Positions 30,788 through 38,841 of a stretch of DNA of 39,153 nucleotides are shown one piece after another. Each line of letters begins with the position of its first letter. Position 1 is the first letter of the stretch. The stretch is from a virus. Location of the stretch: positions 1 to 39,153 of the IMG/VR virus record IMGVR_UViG_3300047095_000426. One strand, given 5' to 3'. Under the pieces are notes generated by a model. The model made no database searches and was not told the DNA's origin. It saw nothing but the letters and a program-made list of their open reading frames with translations. The translations under genes and the position numbers were made by a program.

Positions 30788-30833
30788 CGGCCGTGCGCCG
30801 TCAATTTGTGGGGCACTGCCCCAACTGCCCCAC

Positions 30834-30865
30834 GGCGGTCGGCGGTCGGCGGTCGGCGGTCGGCG
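30834..30865. repeat. Tandem GGCGGTC repeat, four units
   Basis: Four exact 7-bp GGCGGTC units start at 30834, 30841, 30848 and 30855, followed by a partial unit. The unit is not a codon multiple and no gene covers it. Units of this kind change number easily by slippage. Confidence 0.8.
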
Positions 30866-31095
30866 CCCAGGTGCGATAGCCGTTACCTATAGTCGGCCAG
30901 GTGCTGATAGCTTGGCAGCTCGGCCGCGCCAGCGCGAGGCCAGCGCCAGCGAGCCCCCAGGGTAGGGCCGACGCGCCGGCAGGTCAAAATCGGAAGGGTC
31001 GCAAACATTTTTATTTTTTCTGCAAACTGCAAACCACCACACAACTTGCTGCACACCACTACACAACAGAAAGTCAGTCTGTTACATTGCACCCC

Positions 31096-31533
31096 ATGAC
31101 GTTCAAGACCCTGCCAATCGCCGCACGGCAACTGAAGGCCACGGAGGCGCGCCTCCAGTCCGTCTATGACGCAGCCAAACTTGGTCTAAACGGCGACAAC
31201 CTGGCGCTCGCCGCCGGGCTGTTGCCGGTCGAGTTTCGGCGGTTGCGCGAGATGGACCCGCTAGTTGAGATGGCTGAACAGAAGGGGCGCGCCGACGCTG
31301 AGGCTGAACTGTCGAAGGTGTTGATGGCGGCGGCGCTGTCAGGTGACCACAAGGCGGCGCTTGAGATCCTGAAACACAAGCACGACTGGGTCGCCAAACA
31401 GCAGGTGCAGGTCGACGTCGCGCAACAGATCAGTATATTAGGGGCGCTTGAGGCAGCGGAGCGCCGCGTCATTGATGTGCAGATGAACGAGGTGCTGCCA
31501 GCCCATGCAACAGCCCAAGTACAGCGCGGATGA
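31096..31533 (+). CDS. terS: Terminase small subunit
   Basis: The 145-residue product starts at ATG31096 (MTFKTLPIAARQLKATEARL). An N-terminal helix-turn-helix-like part (about 20-55: QSVYDAAKLGLNGDNLALAAGLLPVEFRRLRE) precedes a helical oligomerisation domain (about 60-110, ELSKVLMAAALSGDHKAALEILKHKH). Small subunits recognise the packaging site and recruit the large subunit. The gene overlaps terL by 29 bases. An in-frame upstream extension to 30901 passes through the structured region and is rejected. Confidence 0.82.
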   Translation: MTFKTLPIAARQLKATEARLQSVYDAAKLGLNGDNLALAAGLLPVEFRRLREMDPLVEMAEQKGRADAEAELSKVLMAAALSGDHKAALEILKHKHDWVAKQQVQVDVAQQISILGALEAAERRVIDVQMNEVLPAHATAQVQRG

Positions 31534-33040
31534 CGAACAGCTACTGATGAGCCGTCTTTGGTCTGCCAAGATCAAAGACGACCCAGAGGCGTTCGTGATG
31601 CTGGCGTTCCCGTGGGGGCAGGAGCACACACCGCTCACCAAGCACAAAGGCCCGCGCGCCTGGCAGCGGCGCATCCTGCGGCGCATCGCAAACCACATCC
31701 GTGAGAACGGCGGCAAGGTCGACTACAGCGTGTTCAGGATGGCGGTCGCCTCCGGTCGCGGCATCGGCAAGTCGGCGCTTGTCAGTTGGCTGGTGCTGTG
31801 GATGCTGTCAACCCGCATCGGCAGCACAACAATCGTGTCCGCTAATAGTGAAGCGCAGCTGCGGTCGATCACCTGGGCCGAGATCACCAAGTGGCTGGCG
31901 CTACTGATCAACAGTCATTGGTTCGAGATCAGCGCGACAAGGGTCAGCCCGGCTAAATGGATCGCGGAGCTGGTCGAGCGGGATCTGAAGAAAGGGACTC
32001 GGTTCTGGTCGATCGAGGGGCGCCTCTGGTCGGAAGAGAACCCGGACGCCTACGCGGGTCTGCACAACACAGACGGGGTGTTCCTGGTGTTTGACGAGGC
32101 GTCAGGCATACCGGACTCGATCTGGGACGTGGCGCAGGGTTTCTTTACGGAAAACACGCCGCACCGGTTCTGGTGTGCGTTCAGCAACCCGCGCCGCAAC
32201 TCAGGGTACTTCTTTGAGTGCTTCAATTCAAAACGTGACTTCTGGGTCACGGAGAACATCGACGCGCGCGACGTCGAGGACACCGACAAGAGCGTCTACG
32301 AGCAGATCATCGCGGAGTACGGCGAGGACAGCCCGCAGGCGCGGATCGAGGTGTACGGTGAGTTCCCGGCGACAGGCGATGACCAGTTCATCCCGCCGCA
32401 CCTGCCCGACGAGGCGGCCAAGCGCAAGCCTTATAAAGATCCGGACGCGCCCATCGTGATCGGCGTCGACCCGGCACGGTCGGGCGCCGACAGCACCGTG
32501 ATCGTCGTGCGCCAAGGGCGCGACCTGCTGCACATCAAGCGGTACAGGGGCGACGACACCATGACGGTGGTCGGGCACGTCATCGACGCGATCGAGGAGT
32601 ACAAGCCCACGCTCACGGTGTTGGACGAGGGCGGGCTCGGCTACGGCATACTTGACCGGCTGACGGAACAGCGGTATAAGGTGCGTGGGGTCAACTTTGG
32701 TTGGAAGTCGAAGAACCCGGTCATGTGGGGCAACAAGCGCGCCGAGCTTTGGGGCGCGATGCGGGAGTGGCTGAAGTCCGCGCACATACCGGCCGATCGG
32801 CAGCTCAAGATCGACCTCACCGGGCCGAAGGTCAAGCCCGATTCATCGGGAACGGTCTTCTTGGAGAGCAAGAAGGACATGAAAGCACGCGGGCTAGCCT
32901 CCCCTGACGCAGCAGACGCGCTGGCGTGTACGTTCGCGTTTCCGGTCGCCTCGCGGCAGTCGTCCGAGGCCCGCACAAGCGCTATCACTCGTTCATACAG
33001 TAGCCCCGACGCCGTCCGATCGGGCTGGATGGGGTATTGA
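31505..33040 (+). CDS. terL: Terminase large subunit
   Basis: The 511-residue product has an ATPase with Walker A SGRGIGKS (83-90) and Walker B VFLVFDE (192-198). The RNase H-like nuclease has GVDPARSGADS (320-330), a second acidic strand LTVLDEGG (about 370-377) and a final SPDAADAL (466-473). It pumps DNA into the procapsid and cuts concatemers. It is coupled to the small subunit upstream, and its TGA overlaps the next ATG. Confidence 0.95.
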   Translation: MQQPKYSADDEQLLMSRLWSAKIKDDPEAFVMLAFPWGQEHTPLTKHKGPRAWQRRILRRIANHIRENGGKVDYSVFRMAVASGRGIGKSALVSWLVLWMLSTRIGSTTIVSANSEAQLRSITWAEITKWLALLINSHWFEISATRVSPAKWIAELVERDLKKGTRFWSIEGRLWSEENPDAYAGLHNTDGVFLVFDEASGIPDSIWDVAQGFFTENTPHRFWCAFSNPRRNSGYFFECFNSKRDFWVTENIDARDVEDTDKSVYEQIIAEYGEDSPQARIEVYGEFPATGDDQFIPPHLPDEAAKRKPYKDPDAPIVIGVDPARSGADSTVIVVRQGRDLLHIKRYRGDDTMTVVGHVIDAIEEYKPTLTVLDEGGLGYGILDRLTEQRYKVRGVNFGWKSKNPVMWGNKRAELWGAMREWLKSAHIPADRQLKIDLTGPKVKPDSSGTVFLESKKDMKARGLASPDAADALACTFAFPVASRQSSEARTSAITRSYSSPDAVRSGWMGY

Positions 33041-33711
33041 TGGCTACCAATCGCCTTGCGCCCACGTCTGTAAACGCGCTTTTAACCGCGTATCAACGGT
33101 ACGTTGGCGATCCGTTTGCGGGGGTAATAGGCGGCGCTGCACGCGGTATGTTTGGGCTGCCCGCACCTGAGTATGGAGGCGAAATAGGCCGCGAGGCGTA
33201 CCGAACAGGCCAAGCATTAGGGGTAATGCCGGCAGTTGCTGCACCTGTAGGTTTAGCGCGAGGGCTATCTAAAGTTCCAATAGCTGCCGAACGGCTGCTT
33301 AAAGAGCAAAAGTATTACGGGAGGCCGATGCAGAATGCTTCTGAAGGCATACTTACATATATGTCACCAGAAAAATTTTTGTCTTTAGCGACCGCCGGCA
33401 CTGACGTGCAAAAACGGGCAAAAGATTTGAAAGCGTTTGACGTTGCAAAATTTAACGAGGATTATCTGCCGTATTTAGACATTACATTTGGGGGCAAAAA
33501 AGCATCTCAAGTAATGTCGCATGAAGGCCGCGCTCGCGCCACCCGTGCAATGTTGGATGGGGTTGAACAAATTCCTGTTGTCATTCGTAGCAGGGGTCAA
33601 CTATTCAGAGATGTTGAAGATCTACCCACGCAAATCATGCGCGAAAAGTCAAGATCAAAGATTGACCTTAGCGACGTTGAGAAGGTAGACCTTCTCATGA
33701 AACGCGACTAA
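33040..33711 (+). CDS. Moron-like protein with SHEGR motif, 223 aa
   Basis: ATG33040 overlaps the terL stop. The N-terminal third is Ala/Gly-rich with virion-like helices (ALLTAYQRYVGDPFAGVIGG). The C-terminal part (about 100-200) has FNEDYLPYLDITFGGKK, SHEGRARATRAML (160-172) and VEQIPVVIRSRG, a pattern found in ParB/Srx-like or polyvalent phage proteins (SHEGRHRA). From about 33280 the DNA is more AT-rich than its neighbours. It separates terL from the portal cluster, a common site for moron genes. Function is unknown. Confidence 0.62.
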   Translation: MATNRLAPTSVNALLTAYQRYVGDPFAGVIGGAARGMFGLPAPEYGGEIGREAYRTGQALGVMPAVAAPVGLARGLSKVPIAAERLLKEQKYYGRPMQNASEGILTYMSPEKFLSLATAGTDVQKRAKDLKAFDVAKFNEDYLPYLDITFGGKKASQVMSHEGRARATRAMLDGVEQIPVVIRSRGQLFRDVEDLPTQIMREKSRSKIDLSDVEKVDLLMKRD

Positions 33712-33714
33712 ACT

Positions 33715-33972
33715 ATGGCCAAGAAATCAGTCAGTCTGTCGGTCGGGCGTGGCGAGAAGCTGCCAACGAGCCAAGGCGCGGGGCTGACCGCGAAGGGACG
33801 GGCCAAGTACAACCGCGAGACAGGCAGCAACCTGAAGGCGCCCGCGCCCAGCCCCAAAACGGAGGCTGACGCCGCACGCAAGAAGTCGTTCTGCTCACGC
33901 ATGTCTGCGGTAGCCGCCAAGGCCAAGGACGGCGAACGCGCTAAAGCGGCGCTCAAACGATGGAAGTGCTGA
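33715..33972 (+). CDS. Small basic protein, DUF6321-like, 85 aa
   Basis: The product begins MAKKSVSLSVGRGEKLPTSQ and contains GAGLTAKGRAKYNRETGSNLKAP, a strong family pattern of short phage proteins (DUF6321-type). Its end KKSFCSRMSAVAAKAKDGER and ALKRWKC is very basic with two cysteines. It is the first of three small basic proteins between terL and portal. A nucleic-acid-binding role is inferred from charge. Confidence 0.75.
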   Translation: MAKKSVSLSVGRGEKLPTSQGAGLTAKGRAKYNRETGSNLKAPAPSPKTEADAARKKSFCSRMSAVAAKAKDGERAKAALKRWKC

Positions 33973-33973
33973 C

Positions 33974-34126
33974 ATGGCGACAAAACCTGGGCTTTACGCC
34001 AATATCAACGCAAAACGCGCCCGTATCGCAGCCGGCAGCGGTGAAAAGATGCGAAAACCGGGCGCCAAGGGCGCGCCAACGGCCAAAGACTTCAAAGAGT
34101 CGGCCAAAACAGCCAAAAAGAGGTAG
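33974..34126 (+). CDS. Small basic protein, 50 aa
   Basis: ATG33974 follows the preceding stop by one base. The product reads MATKPGLYANINAKRARIAA, then GSGEKMRKPGAKGAPTAKDF and ends SAKTAKKR. The pattern GLYANIxAKRxRIAAGSGEKMRKPGxKGAP is recurrent in uncultured phages. Nearly one third of residues are Lys or Arg. Function is unknown; it may bind DNA or the portal/capsid interior. Confidence 0.75.
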   Translation: MATKPGLYANINAKRARIAAGSGEKMRKPGAKGAPTAKDFKESAKTAKKR

Positions 34127-34128
34127 TT

Positions 34129-34290
34129 ATGCCGCTCGTTAAGTCGCCCAGCAAGGCTGCCTTCCGGAAGAACATCAAAACCGAGATGGCGCACGGCAAG
34201 CCGCAGCCCCAAGCGGTCGCGATCGCGTACAGCACACAGCGTAGGGCGCAATCGCAAGCCGCAGCAGCCAAACAAGGCAAAGGTAAGTAA
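34129..34290 (+). CDS. Small basic protein, DUF6496-like, 53 aa
   Basis: The product reads MPLVKSPSKAAFRKNIKTEM, then AHGKPQPQAVAIAYSTQRRA and a Gln/Ala/Lys-rich tail. The core KAAFRKNIxxEMxxGKPxxQAVAIAYS is a widespread phage small-protein signature. The stop TAA overlaps the portal ATG (TAATG), so the two are coupled. It starts two bases after the previous stop. Confidence 0.78.
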   Translation: MPLVKSPSKAAFRKNIKTEMAHGKPQPQAVAIAYSTQRRAQSQAAAAKQGKGK

Positions 34291-36446
34291 TGGCTTACGA
34301 TGACAACGGTCTGTACGGAGCCGCGCAGGTAGCCGACGCGGACGCAGCGCCCCGCCGCGCCAAGCGCAACGTGGCAGAGATGCTGTCGGAGATGCGTAAG
34401 CGGCTGCGGATTGCGCTGGACGCCTATTCGGACAGTCGGCAAGACCAGTTGGACGACCTGCGGTTCTTTGCAGGCTCGCCCGACAACAACTTCCAATGGC
34501 CCGCTGACGTGCTGAAGACACGCGGCAGCGCCCAAGGCCAGACGATCAACGCGCGGCCCTGCCTAACGATCAACAAGCTCCCGCAGCACGTCCGGCAGGT
34601 CACAAACGACCAGCGGCAGAATCGGCCGTCCGGAAAGGTCATTCCGGCTGACGACAACGCAGACATCGAGGTCGCGGAGATTTTTGACGGTCTGGTGCGG
34701 CACATTGAGTACATCTCGGATGCGGATGTCGCTTACGACACTGCGTGTGAGTGCCAGGTGACGCAAGGCGAGGGCTACATTCGGCTTCTGACCGAGTACT
34801 GCGACGAGAAGAGCTTCGATCAGGACATCAAGATCGGGCGCCTTCGCAACCCGTTTTCGGTCTACATGGACCCGACGATCCAAGACCCGTGTGGGTCAGA
34901 CGCTAAGTGGTGCTTCATCACGGAAGACATTCCGAAGGATGAGTACGAGCGGATGTTCCCGAACGCAACGCCGATCACATCCATCCAGTCAGAAGGTGTC
35001 GGTGACGGCAACCTGTCGGTCTGGATCAACGAGATGACGATCCGGATTGCGGAGTATTTCTACAAAGAACCCAAGGACACCACGCTCAACCTCTACCCGG
35101 ACGGCACGCTCGCCTATCAGGGCGACCCGCAGGACAAGCAGATGCGTCAGATGGGCCTGCGGCCCACCCGGCAGCGGAAAGTGACGATCGAAACCGTCAA
35201 ATGGCTGAAAACCAACGGTTTTGAGGTGCTGGAAGAGCAGGAATGGCCGGGCAAATGGATTCCGGTCGTTCGAGTGGTTGGAAACGAGTTTGAGATCGAC
35301 GGCGAGGTGCAGATATCGGGTCTGGTGCGTAACGCCAAGGACGCCCAGCGGCTCTACAACTACTGGACGAGCCAAGAAGCCGAGATGCTGGCGCTGGCGC
35401 CCAAAGCGCCGTTTATCGGCTACGGTGGCCAGTTTGAGGGCTACGAAAATCAGTGGAAGACGGCCAACATCAACAATTGGCCGTACCTCGAGGTCAACCC
35501 AGACGCCACAGACGGCATGGGCGCACCGTTGCCGCTGCCGCAGCGCTCGCCGCCTGTCATGGCCCAACCTGGCCTTATTCAGGCCAAACTTGGGGCGTCT
35601 GACGACCTCAAGGCAACCACAGGCCAGTACGACCCGAGTCTGGGCGCGACCTCGAACGAGCGGTCTGGCCGTGCGATCCTTGCGCGTCAGCAGCAGAGCA
35701 ACACAGGCACCTATCACTACGTCGACAATCTGGCCCGCGCCGTGCGTCACATCACGCGGCAGATCATCGATTTGGTGCCGAAGATTTACGACACCCAGCG
35801 CATCGCGCGGATCATTGGTCTGGACGGCGAGTCCAACATGGTCAAGATCGACCCGACGCAGCCGGAAGCAGTGCGGCGGGTAGTGAACGAGCAGGGCATC
35901 GTCATCGACAAGATATACAACCCCTCGGTCGGCAAGTATGACGTCAAAGTCACAACCGGCCCAAGCTACCTAACCAAGCGTCAGGAAGCGATGGACGCGA
36001 TGGGGCAGATCCTGCAAGGCAACCCGCAGCTCTGGGCGGTCGCTGGCGACCTGTTCGTCAAGAACATGGACTGGCCAGGCGCACAGGAGCTGGCTGAGCG
36101 GCTCAAAAAGACGATCGACCCGAAACTCTTGCAAGACGAAGACGATCCGGCATTGCAGATGGCCAACCAGCAGATCCAAGCGATGGGTCAAGAGCTTGAC
36201 CAACTGCACGGGATGCTGAAGACTGTCAGCGAGTCGATGGAAGCGCAGAAACTGCGGATTGAAGAGTACAATGCCGAAACCAAGCGGATTCAAGCTGTCC
36301 AAGCGGGCATGACGCCCGAGCAGGTGCAGGAGATCGTGGTGATTACGCTGCGTGATGTCATGGAGCAGTCGGTTCCAATGCCGCAGATGCCTGAAATGCA
36401 GCCTCCGATGGAGCAACTGCCGCTTGACATGGGGATGCCGCAATGA
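34290..36446 (+). CDS. Portal protein, P22 gp1-like
   Basis: The 718-residue product (P22 portal is 725) has the P22-type N-terminus: an acidic helix EMRKRLRIALDAYSDSRQDQ, DDLRFFAGSPDNNFQWP, RPCLTINKLPQHVRQVTNDQRQNRP (split motif at about 90-115) and RNPFSVYMDP near 190. A long C-terminal helical tail (about 620-700) resembles the P22 barrel region. Twelve copies form the channel for packaging and ejection. It is followed by the DUF5856-like gene with an ATGA overlap. Confidence 0.93.
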   Translation: MAYDDNGLYGAAQVADADAAPRRAKRNVAEMLSEMRKRLRIALDAYSDSRQDQLDDLRFFAGSPDNNFQWPADVLKTRGSAQGQTINARPCLTINKLPQHVRQVTNDQRQNRPSGKVIPADDNADIEVAEIFDGLVRHIEYISDADVAYDTACECQVTQGEGYIRLLTEYCDEKSFDQDIKIGRLRNPFSVYMDPTIQDPCGSDAKWCFITEDIPKDEYERMFPNATPITSIQSEGVGDGNLSVWINEMTIRIAEYFYKEPKDTTLNLYPDGTLAYQGDPQDKQMRQMGLRPTRQRKVTIETVKWLKTNGFEVLEEQEWPGKWIPVVRVVGNEFEIDGEVQISGLVRNAKDAQRLYNYWTSQEAEMLALAPKAPFIGYGGQFEGYENQWKTANINNWPYLEVNPDATDGMGAPLPLPQRSPPVMAQPGLIQAKLGASDDLKATTGQYDPSLGATSNERSGRAILARQQQSNTGTYHYVDNLARAVRHITRQIIDLVPKIYDTQRIARIIGLDGESNMVKIDPTQPEAVRRVVNEQGIVIDKIYNPSVGKYDVKVTTGPSYLTKRQEAMDAMGQILQGNPQLWAVAGDLFVKNMDWPGAQELAERLKKTIDPKLLQDEDDPALQMANQQIQAMGQELDQLHGMLKTVSESMEAQKLRIEEYNAETKRIQAVQAGMTPEQVQEIVVITLRDVMEQSVPMPQMPEMQPPMEQLPLDMGMPQ

Positions 36447-36805
36447 CGTGCGAAGTGTTTATCGGCCAACTGTTCCTTGCTCGCGATGTCGCGCATTCGA
36501 CGCATCTGGCGACGCGGTCATACGCCAAGCACGTTGCGTTGAACGAGTTCTACGACGGCATCATCGACCTCGCGGACAAGTTCGCAGAATCTTACCAAGG
36601 CAAGTACGGTCTGATCGGCGCCATTGCGCTGCAATCAGCCAAACGAACCGGCAACATCGTGGATTTCTTGGAAGGGCAGGTCAAGGACATCGAAGAGATG
36701 CGGTATAAGGTCGTTGACAAGGACTGTACGCCGCTTCAGAACATCATCGATGAGATTCTGGCGTTGTACTATTCCACGCTCTACAAGCTCAAATTCCTCG
36801 CGTAA
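36443..36805 (+). CDS. DUF5856-like helical protein, 120 aa
   Basis: The product begins MTCEVFIGQLFLARDVAHST and has HLATRSYAKHVALNEFYDGI followed by DLADKFAESYQGKYG, the pattern of DUF5856, a four-helix Dps/ferritin-like phage protein of unknown role. Conserved His residues and acidic positions could bind a metal. The gene overlaps the portal stop by four bases, so it is likely made in late infection. It is often seen next to portal genes. Confidence 0.72.
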   Translation: MTCEVFIGQLFLARDVAHSTHLATRSYAKHVALNEFYDGIIDLADKFAESYQGKYGLIGAIALQSAKRTGNIVDFLEGQVKDIEEMRYKVVDKDCTPLQNIIDEILALYYSTLYKLKFLA

Positions 36806-36815
36806 GGACATTACT

Positions 36816-37118
36816 ATGGAATTGCTAAATCCTCTTGCTGACTCTAATTTTGCAGCCGCGTCAGCAGCTTACACAGGCACTGCGGGCAGCACGAGTGCGT
36901 GGCCTGCCGGCCCGCAGGGCGTGGTAATTTGGTGTACGACTGCCGCTTATGTAGCGGTAGGTGAGGGCGTGACCGCTACGTCCAATTCAACGCCAATCCC
37001 TGCAAACACCCCGATTCCATTTGTTGTGCCGCAAGGTACTGGCGCGCCGTGGCGCGTCAGTGCTATTCAAATTGCAAGCGGCGGCACCGTGTACGCTAAA
37101 CCAATCAATATCCAATGA
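36816..37118 (+). CDS. Small virion-like beta protein, 100 aa
   Basis: ATG36816 follows AAGGA. The product reads MELLNPLADSNFAAASAAYT, then PAGPQGVVIWCTTAAYVAVG and PFVVPQGTGAPWRVSAIQIA, the beta-sandwich pattern of small phage neck or decoration proteins. An upstream in-frame extension lies in the previous gene. It ends overlapping the next ATG (ATGA). Position between portal and scaffold suggests a capsid or connector component. Confidence 0.6.
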   Translation: MELLNPLADSNFAAASAAYTGTAGSTSAWPAGPQGVVIWCTTAAYVAVGEGVTATSNSTPIPANTPIPFVVPQGTGAPWRVSAIQIASGGTVYAKPINIQ

Positions 37119-37342
37119 GCTTCGGCATACCTGTCCGCAACGGCCTCGGGCTGGGGCTGGGAACGGTCATTACGCTTGCGACTGACTTTGCAGGCCCGAA
37201 CCCTGGACCTCCGTGGGTTGTTCTCACCAGCACGGCTGTACCTTACACAGTCGATGAGGAGGTGCGGAACAGCGCAGGAACCAACTTTTATGTTGTTGAG
37301 ACGGTGCTGACTAGCGACGGCACGTCGTACAACCCGATTTGA
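37115..37342 (+). CDS. Small hypothetical protein, 75 aa
   Basis: The product begins MSFGIPVRNGLGLGLGTVIT and ends with a strand-rich segment (EVRNSAGTNFYVVETVLTSD). The opening SFGIPVRNGLGLGLG is a familiar start of short proteins in uncultured podovirus-like genomes. It is coupled to the previous gene by ATGA and lies nine bases from the next gene. Function is unknown; a structural role is inferred from position. Confidence 0.65.
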   Translation: MSFGIPVRNGLGLGLGTVITLATDFAGPNPGPPWVVLTSTAVPYTVDEEVRNSAGTNFYVVETVLTSDGTSYNPI

Positions 37343-37350
37343 GGTAAATC

Positions 37351-38838
37351 ATGGCCGCATATGAAATTTTGTTACTGAACACAGCAGTCCCGCAGATCCA
37401 AGCGGCACAGTCTGGCGACACCTATGTCGTCCCTCGGGACATTGCGTTCTCAGCTGCGCTCACGCTGTCGGCTGGCACTGCTAATGGTGTGCCGTACCTC
37501 AACGGCTCCAAAGTCCTGACTACGGGGAGTGCGCTGACGTACAACGGAACAGGGCTCGGCGTAGGCATTTCAAGTGCCGGATATTTGGTTGATATTTCTA
37601 CCCCCCTGACTGGAACCACAGTCGGCTCAAACGTAGCGCTAAACCTTGAGTCACAAGCATCTGGGCGTGATGTTGAAATTCGCATGGGGGATACAGTCAA
37701 TTCGTCTGGGCGCTTTGGCTATTTGTCTGGTTCACTGTATTGGGCTTTTGGTTCAACCGAACAAATGCGCCTGACCTCCACAGGTCTGGGGATTGGGACG
37801 AGTTCGCCTGATAGTAAATTGGTTGTTCAAGGAGGAAGTGGAACATACGCGCAGATCAAAGACGGGACAGTCAACATTTTTATCCAAGCGCGTTCTGTTG
37901 ATTCTGCTGGTGTTATTGGCACACTGACTAACCATGCGCTTCAGTTTTGGACAAACTCTGCGGTTAAAGCCACCATCGACTCCTCCGGCAACCTCGGCTT
38001 GGGGGTGACGCCGAGTGCTTGGAATAGTGCAACCAAAGCAATGCAAATCAGCACTGCCGCCACTTTCTGGGGTCTTAACAACAATCAGGCGTATGTTGGC
38101 TCCAACAGTTTTTACGACTCCCTTGGGAATTTCAAATACATCGTAACTGACAACGCTACGCAGTATCGACAGTGGCAAGGCGCTCACGCTTGGTTCAACG
38201 CCCCCTCCGGCACCGCAGGTAACGCTATTACGTTCACCCAAGCCATGACGCTGGATGCGAGTGGGAATTTGGGTATTGGGACGAGTTCGCCGGACAGCGG
38301 CTTCCAGTTGACCGCTTATGCGGATGTCGCGGGGGCAATCCGAGTTCGCGGCGGCGGTACTGGGTCAAACACTGCCCGTACTGCAAGCCTGTCACTTTTG
38401 TCAAGCGGTAACGAAGAATGGATTGTGCGAGGTGCTAATGACTCGCTGCGCTTCCTTCAATCGTCCACCGAACGCGCCCGTATCACCAGCGGGGGGGATT
38501 TTCAAACATCGTCTGGTGGTAGCGTCCAAGTAGGCGGCACTGCTGCTCGCGCAACAACCGCTGGCACAAATCGCCTAGACATCTTTGACGGCACTGCGCC
38601 TGTCGGTACTCTTGCAAACGGGGTGTCGTTCTATTCAACAGCAGGCGAAGCGCGGGTAATGGACGCAGCAGGAAACGCAACCCTGCTGTCACCGCACGAC
38701 ACAGCAACGAACGAATGGATTTTCCATTCCAAGCACACACCAACCGGCAAAGTGCTGAAGATTGATGTTGAGCGTCTGCTTAAGTTTGTCAACGACCATT
38801 TCGGTCTTGACGCTGTTCACGAGTTTATCGAGGACTAA
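37351..38838 (+). CDS. Fibre-like protein with SPDS/GIGT motifs, 495 aa
   Basis: The 495-residue product is beta-rich with repeated GLGIGTSSPDSKL and GNLGIGTSSPDSGF (about 145-160 and 307-320), and SGNLGLGVTPSAW, motifs of phage fibre shafts. The C-terminus (about 440-495: NATLLSPHD, NEWIFHSKHTPTGKVLKIDVE, HEFIED) is a conserved end module of such proteins. Two stretches of DNA, 37792-37808 and 38275-38291, are identical for 17 bases. It sits between portal and scaffold, unusual for a fibre, and may be a head fibre or an extra adhesin. Confidence 0.7.
   Translation: MAAYEILLLNTAVPQIQAAQSGDTYVVPRDIAFSAALTLSAGTANGVPYLNGSKVLTTGSALTYNGTGLGVGISSAGYLVDISTPLTGTTVGSNVALNLESQASGRDVEIRMGDTVNSSGRFGYLSGSLYWAFGSTEQMRLTSTGLGIGTSSPDSKLVVQGGSGTYAQIKDGTVNIFIQARSVDSAGVIGTLTNHALQFWTNSAVKATIDSSGNLGLGVTPSAWNSATKAMQISTAATFWGLNNNQAYVGSNSFYDSLGNFKYIVTDNATQYRQWQGAHAWFNAPSGTAGNAITFTQAMTLDASGNLGIGTSSPDSGFQLTAYADVAGAIRVRGGGTGSNTARTASLSLLSSGNEEWIVRGANDSLRFLQSSTERARITSGGDFQTSSGGSVQVGGTAARATTAGTNRLDIFDGTAPVGTLANGVSFYSTAGEARVMDAAGNATLLSPHDTATNEWIFHSKHTPTGKVLKIDVERLLKFVNDHFGLDAVHEFIED
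37792..37808 (+). repeat. 17-bp direct repeat in fibre-like gene, copy 1
   Basis: ATTGGGACGAGTTCGCC recurs exactly at 38275-38291. Both encode part of IGTSSP in the same frame, 483 bases apart (161 codons). Recombination between them would delete one shaft segment without a frameshift. Confidence 0.7.
38275..38291 (+). repeat. 17-bp direct repeat in fibre-like gene, copy 2
   Basis: Second copy of the repeat at 37792-37808; same reading frame, encoding the second GIGTSSPDS motif. Confidence 0.7.
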
Positions 38839-38841
38839 ATC

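Larger units (their letters stand above)
30425..30832. repeat. Fifteen CCCCA/TGGGG boxes, helically phased
   Basis: Forward CCCCA begins at 30477, 30660, 30670, 30679, 30689, 30697, 30749, 30759, 30819 and 30828. Reverse TGGGG begins at 30425, 30435, 30537, 30740 and 30809. Spacings inside clusters are 8-10 bases, about one helical turn, so proteins would line up on one DNA face. This looks like an iteron array. Confidence 0.7.
30310..31095. other. Structured intergenic region, candidate origin/control region
   Basis: This 786-base gap separates the leftward early operon from the rightward late operon and holds no credible gene. It has 15 CCCCA/TGGGG boxes, palindromes, an AT-rich block (30543-30595), a 7-bp tandem repeat and T-rich DNA with two TGCAAAC copies near 31010-31037. 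This combination is typical of phage origins, packaging sites or control regions. It sits directly upstream of the terminase small subunit gene, so a packaging signal is also possible. Confidence 0.65.

Noticed and set aside
30834-30865. CRISPR-like array
   Set aside because: The unit is seven bases with no spacers, so it is a simple tandem repeat. No CRISPR array was seen anywhere.
30310-31095. tRNA or other small RNA gene in the intergenic region
   Set aside because: No cloverleaf with a TTC-type T-loop and acceptor pairing could be found; the hairpins present are short palindromes.
34989-35750. 253-codon minus-strand open frame inside the portal gene
   Set aside because: No ribosome site, and its translation is Arg/Val/Leu-rich noise; portal homology on the plus strand is clear.
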